This document shows positions 44,490 through 52,735 of a DNA stretch of 64,000 bases, piece by piece (within the stretch, counting starts at the first letter, position 1; each line of letters begins with the position of its first letter). Source of the stretch: Flavobacterium sinopsychrotolerans (GTDB lineage: Bacteria; Bacteroidota; Bacteroidia; Flavobacteriales; Flavobacteriaceae); assembly GCF_900110375.1 (NCBI RefSeq), contig NZ_FODN01000001.1, positions 186,001 to 250,000 on the forward strand, written 5' to 3'. Under the pieces are notes generated by a model, which had not been told where the DNA came from, made no database searches, and saw nothing but the letters and a program-made list of their open reading frames with translations. Position numbers and translations under genes: made by a program.

Positions 44490-44978
44490 TTATTTTACTC
44501 CGTCATTTTTACGCATAAATTCCAGTAAGTTTCTTGCATCAATGTCTGTCAGGGCTTGGTTTGGCATACGAACCAAACAAAGTTCCAGTTGCGCTTGAAG
44601 TTTTGGATCTTTATCAATCATTGGATCTGGATTAGTGATAAAGTTCATAATCCATTCTGGTTTTTGTCTTTCAGTAACTCCTTTCCATCCCGGACCTACT
44701 AATTTCTCATCGGTCAATTTATGACAAGAAGAACATTTAACGGATTGGATTTTTTCTCCTTCGGCAGCCATTGCTGCATCCAATTTATCGCCTAAATCTA
44801 CTGAGGTGTGTTTTCCAATACCTCTGTTTGGATCATACGCAACTGCATCCGTTGGGTTAGTCGCAGATTCCTCAGAAGGTGCGGCAGTATCTTTTGAAAA
44901 GTCATCATTAGTTTTGGTTTTATCACCACATGAAGTTAACATTACGAATGCAACTACAAAAAAAGTTAATTTGTACAT
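44490..44978 (-). CDS. Lipoprotein cytochrome c, likely electron donor to NosZ
   Basis: The 162-residue product has a lipoprotein signal (FVMLTSC, C17), an acidic linker, and one cytochrome c domain with C82-SS-C85-H86 and a late Met in LVRMPNQAL. It is the first gene of the nos operon, 28 bases before nosZ. Clade II nos clusters usually carry such a c-type cytochrome, and it is the only obvious electron donor encoded with this NosZ. Its promoter holds a Crp/Fnr-like site. Confidence 0.93.
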   Translation of the reverse strand: MYKLTFFVVAFVMLTSCGDKTKTNDDFSKDTAAPSEESATNPTDAVAYDPNRGIGKHTSVDLGDKLDAAMAAEGEKIQSVKCSSCHKLTDEKLVGPGWKGVTERQKPEWIMNFITNPDPMIDKDPKLQAQLELCLVRMPNQALTDIDARNLLEFMRKNDGVK

Positions 44979-45003
44979 AGAAATTGTTTTTAGAATTGTT
45001 TAA

Positions 45004-45047
45004 CAAATTTGCGATTAGATTAGCGCATTAATTATGACTGGAATCAT
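45004..45047 (-). promoter_or_regulatory. Crp/Fnr-like site and -7 box of the nos operon
   Basis: ATGACTGGAATCAT (45034-45047) matches the TGAY-N4-RTCA palindrome, with one mismatch between halves. The - strand CAAATTTG (45004-45011) is one base from TAnnTTTG, and the centres are 33 bp apart. No Rrf2-type operator is seen. Confidence 0.6.
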
Positions 45048-45171
45048 ACTTAATCAAGTATTTTTTTGATTTTTTACTTCTAATTAGAGAACTAAACGAT
45101 AAACTTTTGTTAACGATTAAACTTTTCAAACCTATCCTTGTCTTATAGCTATAAAACTTAAAACAATACAA

Positions 45172-45636
45172 ATGAAAAAATTATTTATCGTTGCATTATT
45201 AGTTGTCGGAATGACAAGCTTTGCACAAGAAAGAAAAGCAAGACCAGAGAGAGCTCAAATGGAGCAAATGACTCCGGAGCAAAGAAACCAATTGCACTTA
45301 AAAAAGATGACTTTGGAATTAGATTTGAATGCTTCACAACAAAAAGAAATGAGTAAAATCATTGCGGAACAAAGTGCAAAAAGAGAAGCTAGAATGGCAG
45401 AACGAAAAGCAAGTAAAGATTCGGCTAAAAAACAACTTACTGCTGACGAACGTTTTGCTAAAAAAAGTAAAATGTTAGACGAGCAAATTGTGATGAAAGA
45501 AAGAATGAAAAAAATTCTTTCAGCAGACCAATACAAAAAATGGGATGACATGAAAGGGAAAAGACATCACGGAATGAAAAAAAGAATGATGCACCATAAA
45601 GATGGAAAACCTGCAGAAATGAGTGATAAAAAATAA
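45172..45636 (+). CDS. Small exported helical protein, Spy/CpxP-like
   Basis: The 154-residue protein has a cleavable signal peptide (VVGMTSFAQ) and a highly charged helical mature part rich in Met, Lys, Arg and His (MEQMTPEQRNQLHLKKM, a tail with HHGMKKRMMHHKDG). LTADERFAKKSKMLDEQ and LSADQYKKWDDM recall the LTPEQ-type repeats of Spy/CpxP periplasmic chaperones. The Met/His tail could bind metal. It is a single gene, divergent from the nos operon. Confidence 0.8.
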   Translation: MKKLFIVALLVVGMTSFAQERKARPERAQMEQMTPEQRNQLHLKKMTLELDLNASQQKEMSKIIAEQSAKREARMAERKASKDSAKKQLTADERFAKKSKMLDEQIVMKERMKKILSADQYKKWDDMKGKRHHGMKKRMMHHKDGKPAEMSDKK

Positions 45637-45669
45637 TCCGTTTACTTAAACTATTTCATCTTAGTTCAT

Positions 45670-45697
45670 AAAAAAGCCCCAAATTTGGGGCTTTTTT
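45670..45697. terminator. Bidirectional terminator before hemL end
   Basis: A perfect inverted repeat of AAAAAAGCCCCAAA (45670-45683) with 45684-45697; GCCCC/GGGGC stem flanked by A6/T6. It serves both convergent genes. Confidence 0.92.
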
Positions 45698-45699
45698 TA

Positions 45700-46986
45700 T
45701 TAAAATGTTTTCGAAACTTTATCTATCGCTCGAATGGTAAAATCTAAATCCTCATACGTTAATGCATCGGTAATAAACCACGTTTCATAAGCGGATGGCG
45801 CAATATAAATTCCTTCCTGCAATAATCCGTGGAAGAATTTCTTGAACGTTTCGTTATCGCCATTTGCAGCGGTTTGAAAGTCTATAACAGGAGCAGCGTC
45901 AAAATGAACTGAAATCATCGAGCCAATGCTGTTGATTGTAAAGGTAACATTATTTGCTTTCAACACTTTATCAATTCCTGCAGCCAAATACGCTGTTTTT
46001 TCCTCTAATCTTTGAAAAATAGCACGATCAGTATCTAAAGCTTGCAGCATTGCTAATCCTGCAGCCATTGCCAACGGATTTCCAGACAATGTTCCTGCCT
46101 GATAAACAGGACCTAACGGAGCTAGATAATTCATAATTTCTTCGCGGGCGGCAAAGGCACCAACAGGCAATCCTCCACCGATTACTTTCCCGAAGCAAAC
46201 GATATCAGCCGTAATATTGAATAATTCCTGAACACCGCCGGCAGCGAGTCTGAAACCAGTCATAACCTCATCAAAAATCAACAGAATTCCGTTATCGGTA
46301 CACAATTGGCGTAAGCCTTCCAAAAAGCCTTTATTGGGCGGAATACAACCCATATTCCCCGCAACAGGTTCTACGATTATAGCTGCAATTTCATTTTTAT
46401 TGGCTTCTATTAAAGTAGCTACATTTTCTAAGTTATTGTATTTTGCAAGCAAAGTATCCTTGGCTGTTCCTGCCGTAACTCCAGGGCTGTTTGGTGAACC
46501 AAAAGTAATGGCTCCACTTCCGGCTTGGATTAAAAACGAATCCGAATGACCGTGGTAACAACCGGCAAATTTTATTATTTTATCTCTTTTGGTAAATCCG
46601 CGAGCTAGTCTTACAGCACTCATACAAGCTTCGGTACCCGAGTTTACAAATCTAATTTTATCAATATTTGGAACCATCGCAACGGCTAAAGCAGCAATTT
46701 GTGTTTCCAATTCTGTTGGCATTCCAAACGAGGTTCCTAACTTCGCTTTCTCTATCACGGCATGTACTACCGGTTCGTAAGCATGTCCTAAAATCATTGG
46801 CCCCCAAGAATTGATATAGTCAATCAAACGGTTTCCATCTTCATCGTACAAATAAGCACCTTTGGCACTTTTGACAAAAATTGGAGTTCCACCCACTGCT
46901 TTAAAAGCTCTTACTGGTGAATTTACACCTCCCGGAATTACTTTTTCTGCTTCAGCAAAAAGCTGACTGCTTCTTTTATACAACAT
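45700..46986 (-). CDS. hemL: Glutamate-1-semialdehyde 2,1-aminomutase
   Basis: HemL makes 5-aminolevulinate, the first tetrapyrrole precursor of the C5 pathway, using PLP. The 428-residue protein shows [64 protein letters not shown] and the PLP-lysine block [16 protein letters not shown]. Length and motifs are standard. Haem supply matters for the many cytochromes here, but the location is probably incidental. Confidence 0.97.
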   Translation of the reverse strand: MLYKRSSQLFAEAEKVIPGGVNSPVRAFKAVGGTPIFVKSAKGAYLYDEDGNRLIDYINSWGPMILGHAYEPVVHAVIEKAKLGTSFGMPTELETQIAALAVAMVPNIDKIRFVNSGTEACMSAVRLARGFTKRDKIIKFAGCYHGHSDSFLIQAGSGAITFGSPNSPGVTAGTAKDTLLAKYNNLENVATLIEANKNEIAAIIVEPVAGNMGCIPPNKGFLEGLRQLCTDNGILLIFDEVMTGFRLAAGGVQELFNITADIVCFGKVIGGGLPVGAFAAREEIMNYLAPLGPVYQAGTLSGNPLAMAAGLAMLQALDTDRAIFQRLEEKTAYLAAGIDKVLKANNVTFTINSIGSMISVHFDAAPVIDFQTAANGDNETFKKFFHGLLQEGIYIAPSAYETWFITDALTYEDLDFTIRAIDKVSKTF

Positions 46987-47016
46987 TTATGAATTATGAA
47001 TTATAGTTATTTAAAA

Positions 47017-47937
47017 TTATTTTACTACCAATTTTTGTCCAATAGAAAGGGCATTGTCCGAAAGATTATTTCTTTGTTTTAAATCCTCAACCCTTAACTC
47101 AAATTTTTTCGAAATAGAATACAGCGTATCTCCTTTTTGAACCACATATGAAGTTAAACCTTGATCTATTGGCTTTTTAGATTCTATTGTTAATTCCTGC
47201 ACCATTTGTTTTTCATTCGACACGTAATTTACATCTAAAACCTGATTGTCATACTCGTGCAAATTATACCGCTCAATATAAGAAATTAATTTGTCTGGAT
47301 ATTTTGGATCAGTAGCATATCCCGCAGCTCTAAGCCCCTTTGCCCAAGCTTTGTAATCTCCTTTTGAAAATCCAAAAAGCTTAGCATATCTGCTTCTGCC
47401 AGTTAAAAATAACGCATGATCTTTGTACGATTCTGATGGATTATCGTATTTTCTAAAACATTCCTGTGCGGCATCATCATCGTGTTTCACACTTTCTCCT
47501 GTCCAGCCAGCATGGCATTTTATTCCAAAATGATTATTGGAGTTTTTGGCTAAATCGCCTCTTCCAGCGCCAGATTCAAGAATTCCTTGAGCTAAAATAA
47601 TACTTGCAGGAATTCCATAATTCTTCATGTTTCCCATTGCAATATCCTTAAATTGATAAATATAAGTTTTAATTACATCATTCGTGACAAGTGTTTTTGA
47701 AGTTGAAACGATTACCTCCGTTTCTTGATTACTCTGTTGTTGCTGTTGTTGTTTTACTGGTTTTGAAAGTATTTGTTTCGTTGTGTTAGAACGTATAGCA
47801 GCAGTTTTTTTGGTAGTCTGAACTATTTCTGTTCTTTGTTTTAAAGGCGCTTTTTTTGAAGTTACAATAACCGGCTTTGTGGCATTACAACCAATCAAAG
47901 AAATTATTGTAAAAGCTAGTAGGATTTTTTTAAACAT
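47017..47937 (-). CDS. Glucosaminidase (peptidoglycan hydrolase) with LysM
   Basis: The 306-residue product has a lipoprotein signal (FTIISLIGC), a Gln/Lys/Thr-rich linker, a glucosaminidase domain (IPASIILAQGILESGAGRGDLA with the catalytic Glu, NNHFGIKC, YAKLFGFSKGDYKAWAKGLRAAGYATD) and a C-terminal LysM repeat (YVVQKGDTLYSISKKFELRVEDLKQRNNL). It cleaves peptidoglycan glycan strands, probably in the periplasm from the outer membrane. It overlaps the 3' end of the following gene on the same strand by eight bases. Confidence 0.93.
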   Translation of the reverse strand: MFKKILLAFTIISLIGCNATKPVIVTSKKAPLKQRTEIVQTTKKTAAIRSNTTKQILSKPVKQQQQQQSNQETEVIVSTSKTLVTNDVIKTYIYQFKDIAMGNMKNYGIPASIILAQGILESGAGRGDLAKNSNNHFGIKCHAGWTGESVKHDDDAAQECFRKYDNPSESYKDHALFLTGRSRYAKLFGFSKGDYKAWAKGLRAAGYATDPKYPDKLISYIERYNLHEYDNQVLDVNYVSNEKQMVQELTIESKKPIDQGLTSYVVQKGDTLYSISKKFELRVEDLKQRNNLSDNALSIGQKLVVK

Positions 47938-48826
47938 AGATATCTATTGTTGGTAATTGTTTGCTTTTTAATTTAATGTTCATTCCTTGGATTCCCTGAA
48001 TTCCACCCGTATGAATTAGTAAAATTTTTGATTTAGCCGGAAAATAGTTTTTTTTGATTAAATCTATAACGCCAAAAACCATCTTTCCCGTATAAATGGG
48101 ATCCAAGGGAATTTGATTTTCGGTATAAAACTGATTGATGAATCCGATTAATGCTTCATTTACTTTTCCGTATCCACCAAAATGATACTCGGTAATTACC
48201 TCCCAATTCTCATTTTGGGTGAAATTATGAATTTCCTCTTTTAAAAAATCACCTTTTAAGGCGGGAAAACCTAAAACTTTTTGATGCGGTAAAACGCTGT
48301 TAATAATTCCCGAAATGGTTCCGCCAGTTCCAATTGAGCAACAAATATAATCAAATTCAGCATCATCTTCAGTTAGAATTTCCTGACAGCCTTTGATAGC
48401 TAACGCATTAGTTCCACCCTCTGGAATATGATAAAAACTGCCAAATTTTACTTTTAAATTTTCTAAAAATGAACTCTCACTTTTCAAACGGTATTCTTCT
48501 CTTGAAATAAATTCCAGTTGCATGCCACAATTTTGAGCGAATGATAACGTGGGATTCTCCGCGATTTTACTACCTAATTCATCTCCACGAATAATCCCAA
48601 TCGTTTTAAATCCTTTTTCTTTTCCTGCAAAAGCTACTGCGGCAATATGATTGGAAAAAGCACCTCCAAAAGTAAGTAATGTTTCCTTATTTTCTTCTTT
48701 CGCCTGAAGCAAATTATACTTCAACTTTCTAAACTTATTTCCAGAAACAAAAGGATGTATCAAATCTTCCCTTTTGATTTGCACTGAAATAGAGTTCGGA
48801 AATAATGTTAGTACCTTTTGATTCAA
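47930..48826 (-). CDS. D-cysteine desulfhydrase / ACC deaminase family PLP enzyme
   Basis: The 298-residue fold II PLP enzyme has the family start IKREDLIHPFVSGNKFRKLKYNL with PLP lysine near K31, TFGGAFSNHIAAVAFAGKEKG, CCSIGTGGTISGI and IHTGGIQG. Members deaminate 1-aminocyclopropane-1-carboxylate or split D-cysteine to pyruvate; the residue pattern does not settle which. It is about 20 residues shorter than the usual enzyme. It overlaps the glucosaminidase gene by eight bases, so the two share a transcript. Confidence 0.88.
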   Translation of the reverse strand: MNQKVLTLFPNSISVQIKREDLIHPFVSGNKFRKLKYNLLQAKEENKETLLTFGGAFSNHIAAVAFAGKEKGFKTIGIIRGDELGSKIAENPTLSFAQNCGMQLEFISREEYRLKSESSFLENLKVKFGSFYHIPEGGTNALAIKGCQEILTEDDAEFDYICCSIGTGGTISGIINSVLPHQKVLGFPALKGDFLKEEIHNFTQNENWEVITEYHFGGYGKVNEALIGFINQFYTENQIPLDPIYTGKMVFGVIDLIKKNYFPAKSKILLIHTGGIQGIQGMNIKLKSKQLPTIDIYV

Positions 48827-48865
48827 ACTATTTTATTTTTTACAAAGTAAATTTATATATACTAA

Positions 48866-48891
48866 AAATGCAACCTCTACAGATTGCATTT
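48866..48891 (-). terminator. Terminator after the T9SS-cargo gene
   Basis: An 8-base stem AAATGCAA/TTGCATTT with a 10-base loop, followed by T residues on the - strand. Confidence 0.7.
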
Positions 48892-48916
48892 CTATTATTT
48901 GTACCAAAATCAAAAA

Positions 48917-50773
48917 TTAATTTTTAATTATAATCTTTTTCCCAAGTTCTATTTTATCCTCTGTTGCAATTTTAACAATATAAATTCCATCACTTAAACC
49001 GGATGTGGAAAAATTATAAGTAGCATCCATGCCTAAATCTTTTTTACTAAAAATTAACTTCCCAACAATATCATACAAATTACAAGTAGCAATATCTAAT
49101 TGAAAAGGATTGCTAATGGTTAAATTTTTTGCATTATTATTTTGAAAAACAACAAAATTTTCAACTGCTAAGTCTTCCGATCCTAAAGTAATTCTATTTC
49201 TAAAGGTTAATTCAAACTGTGTATTATTGACACCTCCGGGTAGCGTTAATTCATAAAAATCATTTTTTACATCGTGATAAACATCCGTAATCTTATCATG
49301 CAAATAGATATTTTCAGCTTCCGTGAAATTCAAAATTTCTTGCACTGTGATTTTGAAATTGGCTTGGTCCGTATTTTTAAAACCAATTGGGATTTTTGTA
49401 TCTATGGTAAACGGTCTTGCATCAATAACATATTCTGACTCATTCATTGCAAAATAAACATCGGCTCCAGCGCTATCACCCGCTAACATAGCATCCATCG
49501 CGTGATCTACTCCATCTGTAGCATCAGGAACAAGCGCCAAAACCAATTGACGAATTCCTTGATTGTTTAATAATGTATTTAATCTAATTTGTGGGGCAGG
49601 CTTTGTGTTTACTGTGGTATAATCAAAACCGGATACTGATTGAATTACTGGCAAAAATTCATCGGTATTTTTAGTTTTATTAGAACTAGTACTTCTTTCA
49701 AATTGAGAAAAATTTAGCACATCCTCTTTTACAAACACACGATAGCTATTTTTCATTTCTACTATTCCGTCAGTAATACCATCTAACATGAAGCCCTGTC
49801 CAACAGGACAAAATCGTCTTTCAAAAACATTTCCTGAACTTCCTAAATCTGTGACTTGATTCCCGCTGCCATCATACGTGTAAAATCTTGCAGGAGTGTA
49901 TACTCCCATATTTCCATTCGCACCATTTACTACACCTCCAAGTGGAGAATAGGCGCCATATCCTCCTCTGAAATTATCAATATAATGCGAGTTCGCAGTT
50001 TTATCATGCTCCCAGAAATAGGCAATCCCAGTTGTTTTTGCCGCATCCGACAAGAATAATTTTAAATCTATTGCGGATGGATATGGGTTTCCAGTTAATG
50101 TATATTGAAGATTAAGAACGTTAATTGCAATAGTTCCGTCATTAGGTTTTCCTCTAAAATCGTATCGTTGCTTACTCCCTGAATTGTTCATAACACCATT
50201 TACGGTTGTCGCATTGGTTCCCGAAGTTCCTTTCATGGTAAATCCTTCTCCTGCATTTATGGTAGATGCTGTACCCACGGAAATCCAACTCGAATAAGTA
50301 TTAGAAGTTACTAATTTATTAATCCAATAAGGCGCTATCGCAAATGGACTGGCGGTGCCATTATAATTATTCATTGCTAAAGGCGTTGAACTAACACTAG
50401 AAGTCAAATCGACAATATCTTTAAGTTGGGTAATTCCAAAAGGAGAATTTCCTGCGGCAGCAATATTTCCACCAACTGGAGAACACCAATAATTATATTG
50501 GAAATTATTGGTAGACCCTTCTTGAAACACAGATAAACTACCAATTCCTTTGTTTGTACTTGTAGATTGAGAACCTTGTAACAACTGTGCATCTTTTCTT
50601 AAATAAAAGTTACTGGTAGCATCATTTAATTCCAAATCTTGTTTAACATAAACAACTTCGTTATTTGCAAAAACATAACTATTTGGACTTACATACATCT
50701 GGGCACTAACATTGTTTTGAATTAAAAATCCAGTAACAATCAACAGTGTTTTTTTAAGTATTTTTGAGTTCAT
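48917..50773 (-). CDS. Type IX secretion cargo protein with type A sorting domain
   Basis: ATG at 50773 (MNSKILKK; another ATG lies two codons upstream) gives 618 residues: signal peptide ending VSAQ, a long beta-rich region with NYWCSPVGGN and YLTGNPYPSAIDLKLFL-type motifs seen in Flavobacteriia surface proteins, and a C-terminal sorting domain (VVFQNNNAKNLTISNPF, then YDIVGKLIFSKKDL, GIYIVKIATEDKIELGKKIIIKN). The last part is typical of type A T9SS signals, so the protein should be secreted or surface-attached. Function of the main region is unknown. Confidence 0.9.
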   Translation of the reverse strand: MNSKILKKTLLIVTGFLIQNNVSAQMYVSPNSYVFANNEVVYVKQDLELNDATSNFYLRKDAQLLQGSQSTSTNKGIGSLSVFQEGSTNNFQYNYWCSPVGGNIAAAGNSPFGITQLKDIVDLTSSVSSTPLAMNNYNGTASPFAIAPYWINKLVTSNTYSSWISVGTASTINAGEGFTMKGTSGTNATTVNGVMNNSGSKQRYDFRGKPNDGTIAINVLNLQYTLTGNPYPSAIDLKLFLSDAAKTTGIAYFWEHDKTANSHYIDNFRGGYGAYSPLGGVVNGANGNMGVYTPARFYTYDGSGNQVTDLGSSGNVFERRFCPVGQGFMLDGITDGIVEMKNSYRVFVKEDVLNFSQFERSTSSNKTKNTDEFLPVIQSVSGFDYTTVNTKPAPQIRLNTLLNNQGIRQLVLALVPDATDGVDHAMDAMLAGDSAGADVYFAMNESEYVIDARPFTIDTKIPIGFKNTDQANFKITVQEILNFTEAENIYLHDKITDVYHDVKNDFYELTLPGGVNNTQFELTFRNRITLGSEDLAVENFVVFQNNNAKNLTISNPFQLDIATCNLYDIVGKLIFSKKDLGMDATYNFSTSGLSDGIYIVKIATEDKIELGKKIIIKN

Positions 50774-50971
50774 AAGCATAAAATTTGTTGTTGAAAATTA
50801 CAATAAAAATATAACTTTTTTAGACAAAGTACTCGATAAAAAGAACATAAATCCGTTTAAATACATGTTTACACATGTTAAACATATAATTTCTTACAAA
50901 TTAATTTATTTACAAATAGTAAATTCATTTAATTATTCTTACGTTTACCAAAAATTATAAATTCATCATTT

Positions 50972-51799
50972 ATGAAAAAAACTATACTTTTATTCTTTGG
51001 ATTTACATTCCTCTTTATTTCCTCAAATGCATCCGCACAAGTTGGCATAGGAACAACAACACCAAGAGGAGCCCTTGATATTAGTTCCTCTACAAACGGG
51101 TTCGTTCCTCCTCAAGTAGCGCTAACATCTGTAAATGTGGCTGCTCCTATAGTAAATCCACAAGGTGGTATTCTAGCCTCTGGAACAATTGTTTACAATA
51201 CTGCTATTGCAGGATCAAGTCCAAATAATGTAACTCCAGGCTATTATTTTTGGGATGGGAGTGTTTGGATAAAATTTAATACGGGAAATACTGCAATAGA
51301 TGTAGATGACGATTTGAGAGTTCCTCTTGATAAAGGATCTGCTTCGGCATCATTAGAATATTTTTCCGGTTCATCTGGGCCACAAATTTGGGTTTTCCGA
51401 AATAATGCTGCCGTAGAAGCAATGTCATTCACCTTACAATTACCTCACAACTGGAAAGATGGCACAACAATTTATCCTCATATCCATTGGATTCCAAGAG
51501 CTACTGCAACCGGTAATATAAAATGGAATTTAGATTACACTTGGGCAAATTTAAATACTGGAACTTTTTCTGCAATTACAACAATTTCTGGTATTAATAC
51601 CGGACCTTTTACTATAAACCAGCATCTTTTAGCTGATATTGGCACAGGAATAAATGGTACAGGAATGACATATTCAAGCGTATTGATTTGCCGCATTTGG
51701 AGAGACTCCAGTGCAACAGAAGATACATACAATGCAGATGCAGCTGGATTGTCAATGGACTTTCATATATCAATCAAAGATTTATTTGTAGGAAACTAA
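50972..51799 (+). CDS. Exported VGIGTTTP-repeat surface protein
   Basis: The 275-residue protein has a signal peptide ending SNASAQ. The mature start VGIGTTTPRGALDISSSTNGF, followed by a strand and YYFWDGSVWIKF, is a fold widely found in Bacteroidota surface proteins and related to fibre-type domains. The rest is beta-rich with no catalytic motif. There is no sorting domain of its own. It is divergent from the T9SS cargo gene and may act with it at the cell surface; function unknown. Confidence 0.8.
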   Translation: MKKTILLFFGFTFLFISSNASAQVGIGTTTPRGALDISSSTNGFVPPQVALTSVNVAAPIVNPQGGILASGTIVYNTAIAGSSPNNVTPGYYFWDGSVWIKFNTGNTAIDVDDDLRVPLDKGSASASLEYFSGSSGPQIWVFRNNAAVEAMSFTLQLPHNWKDGTTIYPHIHWIPRATATGNIKWNLDYTWANLNTGTFSAITTISGINTGPFTINQHLLADIGTGINGTGMTYSSVLICRIWRDSSATEDTYNADAAGLSMDFHISIKDLFVGN

Positions 51800-51815
51800 T
51801 AATAATTTTTAAAAT

Positions 51816-52142
51816 TTACAGATAATTCCAAAATTTATAAAAAGACCTTTGCTTTAGATAGTAAAGGTCTTTTTCATTTGCATAGGCTTCTCGTTCAAAA
51901 CTGATATTTCTGTAGGCCAAATCGGCATTTTTATATTGAACTAACCGAACAACATACTCTGTCAAATACCATACAAAAAAAGGAATTATTAAAAGTTCTA
52001 TTTGTTGCCGAAGATGGATTTTTTCGTGATTAACAAAAATAGCATTTTCCTTATCTTCCGGATATTTTACAAATACAAAAGGAAATACAGCCAATCCACG
52101 ATATCCTTTAGGAATTAAATATTTAGCAACAATCAGAAACAT
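51816..52142 (-). CDS. Small membrane protein with HExxH motif
   Basis: The 108-residue protein has an N-terminal hydrophobic part, the metallopeptidase-like motif NHEKIHLRQQIELL (HExxH), another membrane helix, and a late FEREAYANEKD where the Glu could be a third zinc ligand. It is too small for a full M48 or M56 peptidase. I recall proteins of this size and motif in Flavobacteriia without known function. Its 3' end contains the terminator of the convergent neighbour. Confidence 0.75.
   Translation of the reverse strand: MFLIVAKYLIPKGYRGLAVFPFVFVKYPEDKENAIFVNHEKIHLRQQIELLIIPFFVWYLTEYVVRLVQYKNADLAYRNISFEREAYANEKDLYYLKQRSFYKFWNYL
51839..51874 (+). terminator. Terminator of the 50972-51799 gene, inside the convergent coding region
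   Basis: A perfect 12-base stem AAAAAGACCTTT/AAAGGTCTTTTT with a 12-base loop. It lies within codons of the - strand gene ending at 51816. Confidence 0.9.
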
Positions 52143-52266
52143 TCGCTATAAAATTTATAAATTTGTAATGATAAAACGGTTCTATTTAATGAAAAACTCA
52201 ATCCTTTGAGTTGACTTTAAGGAATTAGGTAATCCAAATGACTTATACAATAGAATAATCCCAAAT

Positions 52267-52443
52267 ATGATTGACCAAAGTAATGAAAATAAATTAATAG
52301 AAGGGGAAGATTTCTATTACACGCCCGAAGGTTATAAATGTTTTACTGAAAAACACCATTTAAAACGTGGTTATTGCTGTAAAAGTGGTTGTCGACATTG
52401 TCCGTATGGTTTTGATAAAAAAACAGGAACCAATAAAAAGTAA
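52267..52443 (+). CDS. DUF5522 small Cys-rich protein
   Basis: The 58-residue protein reads EGEDFYYTPEGYKCFTEKH and then HLKRGYCCKSGCRHCPYGF. The CC-x3-C-x2-C arrangement (C37, C38, C42, C45) is the mark of the DUF5522 family and suggests a metal or Fe-S site. Function is unknown. A perfect -7 box TAAATTTG lies at 52158-52165, about 100 bases upstream. It is a short single gene before hutU. Confidence 0.88.
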   Translation: MIDQSNENKLIEGEDFYYTPEGYKCFTEKHHLKRGYCCKSGCRHCPYGFDKKTGTNKK

Positions 52444-52735
52444 ACAGTTTTTAGATAGCAGTTTTCAGTGTTCAATTACAAAATCAACTAACCCTAAAAT
52501 ATGGATAATCAATCATTAAAATATAGGATTAAAATATACAAATCCTACCATCGATCGGATATCCGTTATCCATAATCGTTTTTTTATTGGCTGCATTCCT
52601 CAAGTAAAATGAGGAACAAAATGCAAATCGAGTATAAATACAATTCGAAAATGAATTAATTTGAAGACATAAAAATGTAGAAAACATTGCTATTTTTTTA
52701 AATTTTTCAATATTTAAATTTTTCAATAAAAAAAC
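52444..52735. other. Intergenic region between DUF5522 gene and hutU
   Basis: About 290 AT-rich bases without a coding frame that I can support. It holds a CAGTTTTCAGTGTTCAA stretch (about 52459-52475) related to the tandem repeat inside the GSCFA gene, and no clear promoter or hairpin. Confidence 0.5.
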
